DNA from: Desulfobacteraceae bacterium
GTDB taxonomy: Bacteria > Desulfobacterota > Desulfobacteria > Desulfobacterales > Desulfatirhabdiaceae
Reading direction: 5' to 3'
Length of the DNA stretch: 6,487 nucleotides
Assembly (NCBI GenBank): GCA_027325475.1
Contig: DAIEFO010000131.1
Location: 1 to 6,487 of the forward strand
In this document: positions 1 through 4,931 of the stretch, one piece after another
How the letters are laid out: each line of letters starts with the position of its first letter
Position numbering within the stretch: position 1 is the first letter of the stretch
The notes under the pieces: generated by a model
Database searches by the model: none
What the model saw: only the letters and a program-made list of their open reading frames with translations
What the model was told of the DNA's origin: nothing
Made by a program: the position numbers and the translations under genes

Positions 1-2242
1 GCTCATCCCGGATGCGATCCGCCAGTTCCCAGTTCTTTTCAGCACGTGCGCGGCGCCGCGTTTCGATCCGTTTCAAATCATCCGGGGATAAGACCGGAAC
101 ATCCGTACGCAGGATATGAAGTACCTGATCCATCGGATAAAGGACAGACAGAATTTTAGAAGTGCCTTCCGGATCCAGGGCGTTCTGACGTATCAGTGTA
201 TTTACCCGGCGAATCACGGTAAAAAGACGTGACAGCCCCGCTGATATGTTCAGATCATCATCCATGGCCGTAATAAAGCCGTTTCGGATATCATAGACGA
301 TCTGGTCGATTTCCGGGCATGAAGAGCCGGATCCCCTGGAGGCGTGTTCCAGATTGTCCATAAAAGTATCCAGGCGGTTCAATGCCCGCTGAGCTTCATC
401 CAGACGTCCACGGGAAAATGTCAGCGGTTTCCGGTAATGTCCTGAAAGCAGCCAGAAGCGCACCACCCGCGCCGAATATCCCATGTCGGCAATATCTGCA
501 AGGGTAATCCGGGTTTTCTTCTCATCCACTTTTTTGCCGTGGATCAGAACGCGATCGCAATGAATCCAGAAACGCGCCAGCGGTTTTCCGTTGAGCGCCG
601 CGGCAATGGCGATTTCATTTTCGTGGTGAGGAAACATCAGCTCCCGGCCGCTGGTATGAATATCGAAAGAGGGCCCCAGATGCTTCATGGATATGGCTGC
701 ACACTGCAAATGCCAGGACGGACGCACATTTCCCCAGACGGTCTTAGTGTAAATTCCCCTTTTCAGTTCGGAAAGGCGGGCCCGTTTGAGCAGGGTGAAA
801 TCTCTGGGGTTGTCTTTTTCATAATCATCCATATCCACGGTTGCGCCAATCCGTATCTTGTTCAGATCGATACCGGAGAGTCTGCCGTATTCGGGAAGCC
901 GGGAGATATCGAAATAGAGAGAGTGCAGCTTTTCATAGGCAAATCCCTTTCTGGCCAGTTGCTCAGACAATTCCACCATATCCTGGACGTGCTCACTGGC
1001 TCTGGGATAGCAGGACGCCGGTTCAATGCCCAGCGCGGCGATATCCTGATGAAAAAGATCAATATATTTCCGGGTGAAATCCGGCAGACTTTCTCCGGAG
1101 GCTTCGGATCCATCAATGGTTTTGTCATCCAGATCGGTGATGTTCATGACATGGGTGACATCATACCCCCTGAATTTCAAATACCGGCTGAGCAGATCGG
1201 AGAATACAAACCGTCGGCAGTCTCCGATATGCATCCGCGCATATGCCGTAGGACCGCAGGAATACATGGAGACTTTTCCGGGAACGCTGGGCTGAAAGGG
1301 CTCTTTGCGGCGGGTCAGGGTATTGAAAAGGCGCATGTCGATTTTTTCGCGAATGGCGAAAAGCGGCGTGCTCAGATAACGTTCGCCGCTGTCCGGAAAG
1401 ATGACGACAATCACGCCTTCGGAAAGCTGCTCAGCTTCTTTCATGGCGATGAACATGGCCGCGCCGCTGCTCATTCCCACAAAAAGGCCCTCTTCGGCGG
1501 ATAGCCTGCGGCACATCTCAAAGGCATCCTCGTCATCAATATTAACTTTTTTATCCAGGCGTCCCTTATCATAGATTTCGGGCATGTAGGCTTCTTTCAT
1601 GTTTTTGAGGCCCTGGATTTTATGTCCCAGATAAGGTTCCACCCCGATGATATTGACAGCCGGATTATACTCCTTCAGACGGCGGGACAGGCCCATCAGG
1701 GTTCCGGAGGTTCCCATCGTTGCCACCAGATGGGTAATCGTTCCTTGAGTCTGTTCCCAGATTTCAGCAGCGGTTCCCTCATAATGGGCTTGCCAGTTGG
1801 AGGGACTGTTATATTGATCCGCCATAAAATAAGTTTCGGGATTTTCTCTGGCCAGTCGATAGACTTCTTCAATGGCGCCATCGGTTCCGAGATGCCCAGG
1901 TGTCAGCAAAATCTCGGCGCCTCTGGCTTTCAATATTTTCTGGCGTTCGACGCTGACTGCATCGGACATGGTCAGAAGCAGTTTATAGCCTTTCACGGAG
2001 CACACCAGCGCCAGCCCGATGCCGGTATTGCCACTGGTGGCTTCGATAACGGTTTTGCCAGGAATCAGCCTGCCGGATTTTTCCCCATCTTCGATCATTT
2101 TCAGGGCTGGTCTGTCCTTAATCGATCCTCCCGGATTGAAATATTCCAGCTTGGCCAGAATGCGGACATTGGGGTTGGGATTCAAATGCCGAATGGGAAC
2201 CAGTGGGGTATTGCCGATGGCGTCCAGTATGGAATCATACAT
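1..2242 (-). CDS. Fused cysteine synthase / cysteinyl-tRNA synthetase, C-terminus cut off by window edge
   Basis: I translated the minus strand from ATG at 2242 and found 747 codons with no stop to the window edge. Residues 1-~297 are a PLP-dependent cysteine synthase (CysK/CysM family, O-acetylserine or O-phosphoserine plus sulfide to cysteine). They show GNTPL 10-14, NPGGSIKDR 36-44 with K42 as the expected PLP lysine, TSGNTG 69-74, GTSGT 177-181, GMSSGAA 256-262 and PDSGERYLST 283-292. After a linker of only about 6-10 residues, residue ~303 (nt 1336) begins a CysRS: RLFNTLTRRKEP, CGPTAY with C329, HIGD 338-341, NITDLDDK 367-374, SWHLQC 509-514, FPHHENE 537-543, and the helical AMDDDLN 659-665. 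Zinc ligands C329, C514, H539 and E543 are all present. The KMSKS loop reads KVDEK (571-575), which is abnormal. About 20-25 C-terminal residues are probably missing. There is no Shine-Dalgarno before M303, so independent translation of the CysRS half is unlikely. It is the last visible gene of the operon and overlaps tmk. The fusion is seen directly; which serine derivative is used, and whether the ligase half charges tRNA, cannot be decided from sequence. Confidence 0.93.
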   Translation of the reverse strand, partial: MYDSILDAIGNTPLVPIRHLNPNPNVRILAKLEYFNPGGSIKDRPALKMIEDGEKSGRLIPGKTVIEATSGNTGIGLALVCSVKGYKLLLTMSDAVSVERQKILKARGAEILLTPGHLGTDGAIEEVYRLARENPETYFMADQYNSPSNWQAHYEGTAAEIWEQTQGTITHLVATMGTSGTLMGLSRRLKEYNPAVNIIGVEPYLGHKIQGLKNMKEAYMPEIYDKGRLDKKVNIDDEDAFEMCRRLSAEEGLFVGMSSGAAMFIAMKEAEQLSEGVIVVIFPDSGERYLSTPLFAIREKIDMRLFNTLTRRKEPFQPSVPGKVSMYSCGPTAYARMHIGDCRRFVFSDLLSRYLKFRGYDVTHVMNITDLDDKTIDGSEASGESLPDFTRKYIDLFHQDIAALGIEPASCYPRASEHVQDMVELSEQLARKGFAYEKLHSLYFDISRLPEYGRLSGIDLNKIRIGATVDMDDYEKDNPRDFTLLKRARLSELKRGIYTKTVWGNVRPSWHLQCAAISMKHLGPSFDIHTSGRELMFPHHENEIAIAAALNGKPLARFWIHCDRVLIHGKKVDEKKTRITLADIADMGYSARVVRFWLLSGHYRKPLTFSRGRLDEAQRALNRLDTFMDNLEHASRGSGSSCPEIDQIVYDIRNGFITAMDDDLNISAGLSRLFTVIRRVNTLIRQNALDPEGTSKILSVLYPMDQVLHILRTDVPVLSPDDLKRIETRRRARAEKNWELADRIRDE

Positions 2243-2915
2243 GATGCATATTTCCTGGTTTCTGTAAGGAAGTGTCTGTAAACAGACGAGAATCCGTCTT
2301 CAAAATTTCAATGATTTGTTTCTGAACCTGTGGCTCATTTGGGGAAGCATCCACGATTTTAAACCGATCGGGTTCAGCAGCCGCCAGTGTCAGGTAGCCG
2401 GCGCGAACCCGTTCATGAAAGGCAAGCGTTTCTTTTTCAAAGCGGGACTCAGCGCCCGAACGGCATCCTGCCTCAAGTTGTTTCCATGCCCGCGCCAGTC
2501 CGATATCCGGCGATAGATCCAGCAAAATTGTTAGATCGGGCTTCAGATCCTGGCATGTCAGGTGATGCAGGGTGCGGATGAATGTCGTGTCCAGCCCTCT
2601 GGCATAGCCCTGATAGGCCAGGGTCGCATCGAAATACCGATCGCAGATCACCACATTTCCGGCTTGAATCAAAGGCAGAATCACTTTCTGGATATGCTGC
2701 ACCCGGTCGGCGGCATACAGCAGCAATTCTGCGCCGGGTTCGATAAGCGTACTGTCCGGATCCAATAAAATGGAGCGAATCTTTCTGCCGATGGCTGTGC
2801 CGCCGGGTTCCCGTGTGACAGCGCACTGCAGCCCCGCTTTTTTGAGAAAATCGAACATATGGCGGATCTGTGTGGATTTTCCCGATCCTTCAATACCTTC
2901 CAGTGTAATGAACAT
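2235..2915 (-). CDS. tmk: Thymidylate kinase (dTMP kinase)
   Basis: The 226-residue product phosphorylates dTMP to dTDP with ATP in the cytoplasm, an essential step of dTTP synthesis; the length is close to the usual 205-215. Visible motifs are the P-loop GIEGSGKST (7-15), REPGGT (35-40), the dTMP-site DRYFDATLAYQG (92-103) and a lid region rich in Arg ending in ESRFE. The P-loop has no Arg while the lid does, which fits the bacterial type II arrangement. The frame is open for 50 more codons upstream, but I chose ATG 2915: it gives the canonical MFITLEGIEGSGKS start and has AGGGA 7 nt upstream, whereas the extension would overlap the preceding gene with low-complexity sequence. The start is 4 bp after the upstream stop. 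The last codons (CAT CAT GTA TGA) overlap the next gene's ATG by 8 bp, implying translational coupling. Confidence 0.95.
   Translation of the reverse strand: MFITLEGIEGSGKSTQIRHMFDFLKKAGLQCAVTREPGGTAIGRKIRSILLDPDSTLIEPGAELLLYAADRVQHIQKVILPLIQAGNVVICDRYFDATLAYQGYARGLDTTFIRTLHHLTCQDLKPDLTILLDLSPDIGLARAWKQLEAGCRSGAESRFEKETLAFHERVRAGYLTLAAAEPDRFKIVDASPNEPQVQKQIIEILKTDSRLFTDTSLQKPGNMHHV
2252..2256 (-). promoter_or_regulatory. Ribosome binding site for the cysteine synthase-CysRS fusion
   Basis: AGGAA on the minus strand lies 9 nt before the ATG at 2242 and inside the last codons of tmk. It selects 2242 as the start. That start gives the normal cysteine synthase N-terminus (MYDSILDAIGNTPL) rather than the out-of-frame ATGs at 2249 and 2238. 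Confidence 0.65.
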
Positions 2916-2919
2916 ACGC

Positions 2920-3897
2920 TTATCCCTGGTTCCTGTCTCCTGGTTCCTGCTTCCCCATATAAAACTGCCGTTCCAGAAGCTTGTGATACGATGTCCAGAC
3001 CGCACTGGAATCTTCAGAGGCCATAAATTCCCGGATACCCTTGACCTTGGAGTCAATTTCATCAATATGATTCAACAATACCGCCTCGATGGTCTTGGGA
3101 ACCTCCGGAGAGCCGAACTCTCTCACGCCGTGATGGCTGATGACCAGATGCTTCAGCAGAACGGCTTGTTCCTGCGGAATATCCTGCATCTGTTTCAGCT
3201 TTTCATCGATCATTTGAACGCCGATGACGATATGGCTGATGAGTCTGCCCTCGGTGGTGTAGTCAATATGAGAGCTGTATTCAAATTCATGAACTTTCCC
3301 GATGTCATGCAAGACCGCGCCTGCCATGAGCATATCCCGGTCAACACCGGTGTAATGACCGGCGATTTTATCCACCAGAATGGCCATGGACAGCGTATGC
3401 TCCAGAAGCCCGCCCAGATAGGCATGGTGCATTTTTTTGGCGGCTGGCGCGGTTTTAAACTGCTGCACAAATTGGGCATCGGTCCAGAAGCGTTTGAAAA
3501 GCTCCTGAAGCCATGGCGTCTTCAGTGTATCTGTTATCTGCAGGAGACGGTCGAACATGGCGTTTACATTGCGGGTGGTAACCGGCAGAAAATCCGCGGG
3601 ATCCGGCGAAAAATCAGGGCTGCACTGCTCTGCAGACCGCACTACCAGTTGCGGTGTTCCGCGGTATTCCGAAAGAAGTCCTGTTACCTGCACATGGTTT
3701 CCGGGAACCATGTGTGCGGCGATACGCTCCACATTGTCCCAGACCACAGCTTTCAGGTTTCCGGTTCGATCGGACAATACAAGATTCAGATAATTGTTAC
3801 CATCTTTTTTCCGAGACATGGTTTTTTCAGACAGCATAAAAACGTCATTGACGGTTTCTCCGGGTTTGAGGGATGCGATAAACTGGTTTTTGGACAT
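2920..3897 (-). CDS. YhaM-family 3'-5' exoribonuclease (OB-fold + HD domain)
   Basis: The 325-residue protein has the two-domain plan of Bacillus YhaM (314 aa). An N-terminal OB-fold nucleic-acid-binding domain (about 13-90: MSRKKDGNNYLNLVLSDRTG, then KAVVWD and VTGLLSEYRG) is followed by an HD metal-dependent phosphohydrolase domain (about 155-285). The HD domain shows H157/H158, GGLLEHT with H167, AVLHDIGK with H197-D198, H222, LVISHHG with H255-H256, and NHIDEIDSK with D279, so the metal-ligand set looks intact. The family trims RNA (and some DNA) from the 3' end in the cytoplasm; that role is inferred from family membership. The start ATG at 3897 lies 6 bp after the surE stop and lacks a convincing Shine-Dalgarno, so it probably depends on reinitiation after surE. 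The last ten residues (KQEPGDRNQG) are encoded by a heptanucleotide tandem repeat and are likely not part of the fold. Confidence 0.9.
   Translation of the reverse strand: MSKNQFIASLKPGETVNDVFMLSEKTMSRKKDGNNYLNLVLSDRTGNLKAVVWDNVERIAAHMVPGNHVQVTGLLSEYRGTPQLVVRSAEQCSPDFSPDPADFLPVTTRNVNAMFDRLLQITDTLKTPWLQELFKRFWTDAQFVQQFKTAPAAKKMHHAYLGGLLEHTLSMAILVDKIAGHYTGVDRDMLMAGAVLHDIGKVHEFEYSSHIDYTTEGRLISHIVIGVQMIDEKLKQMQDIPQEQAVLLKHLVISHHGVREFGSPEVPKTIEAVLLNHIDEIDSKVKGIREFMASEDSSAVWTSYHKLLERQFYMGKQEPGDRNQG
2923..2950 (-). repeat. Four-copy heptanucleotide tandem repeat across the exonuclease-tmk junction
   Basis: Read on the minus strand from 2950, four consecutive 7-mers are seen: GCAGGAA, CCAGGAG, ACAGGAA, CCAGGGA. 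Most keep the core CAGGA. Because 7 is not a multiple of 3, the units are read in shifting frames and form the C-terminal tail of the exonuclease gene. The last unit supplies AGGGA, the Shine-Dalgarno of tmk (7 nt before its ATG). Confidence 0.75.
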
Positions 3898-3903
3898 GGG
3901 ATA

Positions 3904-4713
3904 TTATTTCAATTGGTTATGGTAAGAATGGATAGGCGGTGTGCATTCCGTTTCAGGCAGTGCGATATCCCAGGAAGACAGGGTGTCCATAAAGCCATAA
4001 TCGGTCATGTCGCAGCGCATGGGCGTTACTGAAATGGCTTCTTCCTCCAGGGCCGCGCCGTCCATATTGTCTCCTGCAAATCTTTCAGGGGCATCGATGC
4101 CCTGCCAGTAATAAGGCCGGTTTCTGGGATCCATCCTTTTTTCAAATCCCTGCCGGGATGCGGCGGTTCCCTGTCGGCTGATACAAATACCATGAATACA
4201 TTTTAAGGGCTTATCCGGGATATTGACATTGAGAAAGACGCCTTCCGGAAGTCCTCTCGACAGCATCTGCATGGTAAAATTTTCTGTAAATTCAGCCGCA
4301 TCTTTATAATATTCCGGACGGAAACTGTTGATGGAAACCGCTATGGACATCAGGGAAAGCAGCGCCGCCTCCCGTGCTGCAGCGACTGTCCCTGAATAAT
4401 GGGTGTTGACGCCGATGTTGGCGCCGGGGTTAATTCCCGATATCACGACATCTGGAAGCGTATCCAGGATTTCAAGGACGCTTAGCTTGATGCAGTCCGC
4501 CGGCGTACCGTTGACGGCATATCCTCTTCCACTGCCTTCCATGTGAATCGGTGTTGCGCGGAGCGGTTCGTGCAGCGTAATGCCATGTCCGACGGCGCTG
4601 CGTTCCCGGTCTGGCGCGACAACGGTGACCGTGTGGTGCGCGGACAACCGCCGATACAGCGCCAGAAGTCCTGGAGCGAAAATACCATCATCATTGGTCA
4701 GTAAAATATTCAT
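3904..4713 (-). CDS. surE: 5'/3'-nucleotidase SurE
   Basis: The 269-residue protein is close to the family length (about 250-265). SurE is a cytoplasmic, divalent-metal-dependent phosphatase that dephosphorylates nucleoside 5'- and 3'-monophosphates, and in some species short polyphosphate. All signature residues are present: TNDDG (6-10) with metal ligands D8 and D9, APDRERSAVGH (33-43) with S39, VNGTPADC (67-74), SGINPGANIG (92-101) with N95, and YSGTVAAAREA (106-116). The start ATG 4713 gives MNILLTNDDG, the canonical N-terminus, and has AAGAG 6 nt upstream. It is the first gene of the leftward operon and is divergent from lptD. In many Proteobacteria surE sits with pcm or nlpD; here it heads an operon of RNA decay and dTMP kinase genes. 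The C-terminal ~15 residues look like a family-variable tail. Confidence 0.95.
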   Translation of the reverse strand: MNILLTNDDGIFAPGLLALYRRLSAHHTVTVVAPDRERSAVGHGITLHEPLRATPIHMEGSGRGYAVNGTPADCIKLSVLEILDTLPDVVISGINPGANIGVNTHYSGTVAAAREAALLSLMSIAVSINSFRPEYYKDAAEFTENFTMQMLSRGLPEGVFLNVNIPDKPLKCIHGICISRQGTAASRQGFEKRMDPRNRPYYWQGIDAPERFAGDNMDGAALEEEAISVTPMRCDMTDYGFMDTLSSWDIALPETECTPPIHSYHNQLK

Positions 4714-4743
4714 AACATACTCTTGAAATAAAGAATGGATTAC

Positions 4744-4770
4744 TTCACCTTAATATACCAACTTGGTGAA
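4744..4770. promoter_or_regulatory. Overlapping inverted repeats near the surE candidate promoter (possible operator)
   Basis: TTCACC (4744-4749) and GGTGAA (4765-4770) form perfect 6-bp inverted arms around a 15-nt spacer. Nested in this is ACCAACTTGGT (4757-4767), a perfect 5+1+5 palindrome. Both use GGT at 4765-4767, so they are alternative pairings. They overlap or abut the candidate -10 of surE. A transcription-factor site is possible, but I cannot name a regulator and short palindromes also arise by chance. Confidence 0.35.
4752..4757 (-). promoter_or_regulatory. Candidate -10 element for the surE operon
   Basis: TATATT on the minus strand, about 38 bp before the surE ATG, is the best leftward -10 match in the intergenic region. 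At 16-bp spacing the -35 position (4774-4779) reads CTTTCA, only a partial match to TTGACA. The candidate rests mainly on the AT-rich -10 and its position, so it is weak. Confidence 0.3.
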
Positions 4771-4801
4771 ATTTGAAAGCAGGTATTTTCCGAACAACAT
4801 C

Positions 4802-4830
4802 TTGACATTTTGCTTCAACTTCGATTTTAT
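4802..4830 (+). promoter_or_regulatory. Sigma70-like promoter for lptD
   Basis: A perfect -35 hexamer TTGACA (4802-4807) is followed at 17 bp by TTTTAT (4825-4830), a 4/6 match to TATAAT. Transcription would begin near 4837, giving a leader of about 95 nt before the lptD GTG. The orientation and position are right, and no better-placed rightward promoter is seen. Confidence 0.55.
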
Positions 4831-4831
4831 A

Positions 4832-4856
4832 GGCGATTGAACTGTGCGCCATCGCC
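4832..4856 (+). other. Inverted repeat at the start of the lptD leader
   Basis: GGCGAT (4832-4837) and ATCGCC (4851-4856) are perfect 6-bp inverted arms separated by 13 nt. They sit exactly at the predicted transcription start of lptD. They could form a 5'-end RNA hairpin or a DNA-binding site. There is no U-run directly after it, so it does not look like a terminator. After it comes a T-rich, weakly structured stretch to the ribosome binding site. Confidence 0.35.
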
Positions 4857-4921
4857 ATGTTTTTATGTGTTTTTCAGAAATCCCCTGTTTTTTGCGGGTT
4901 TCATTTCAATAACGTCATATC

Positions 4922-4926
4922 AGGAA
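4922..4926 (+). promoter_or_regulatory. Ribosome binding site selecting the GTG start of lptD
   Basis: AGGAA lies 5 nt before the GTG at 4932. The next in-frame ATG (4959) has no such site and would remove the positively charged start of the signal peptide, so GTG is preferred. Confidence 0.65.
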
Positions 4927-4931
4927 ATTTC

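Noticed and set aside
1334..1336. ATG at residue 303 as a separate start for cysS
   Set aside because: The upstream bases show no Shine-Dalgarno and the frame is continuous with cysteine synthase without a stop, so a true fusion is the simpler reading.
539..1504. 321-codon plus-strand frame opposite the CysRS region
   Set aside because: It is a complement of the CysRS/cysteine synthase coding frame, with no ribosome binding site and no recognisable domain.
1622..2281. 219-codon plus-strand frame opposite the cysteine synthase region
   Set aside because: It is the mirror of conserved cysteine synthase motifs (the GTSGT and TSGNTG codons read backwards). It is a shadow.
2916..3065. 50-codon upstream extension of tmk
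   Set aside because: The in-frame extension overlaps the 3' end of the exonuclease gene, and the canonical thymidylate kinase N-terminus with a good ribosome binding site begins at 2915.
2770..4032. 420-codon open frame on the plus strand opposite the exonuclease gene
   Set aside because: It lies antisense to a protein with clear OB-fold and HD motifs, runs on into the ends of surE and tmk, and its translation shows no recognisable family pattern. Long antisense frames arise easily from the codon bias of the real genes.
4876..4905. CCCC...GCGGG followed by T's as a terminator before lptD
   Set aside because: Only about three G-C pairs can form, with an interrupted stem. No rightward gene needs terminating there, and the site lies inside the lptD leader.
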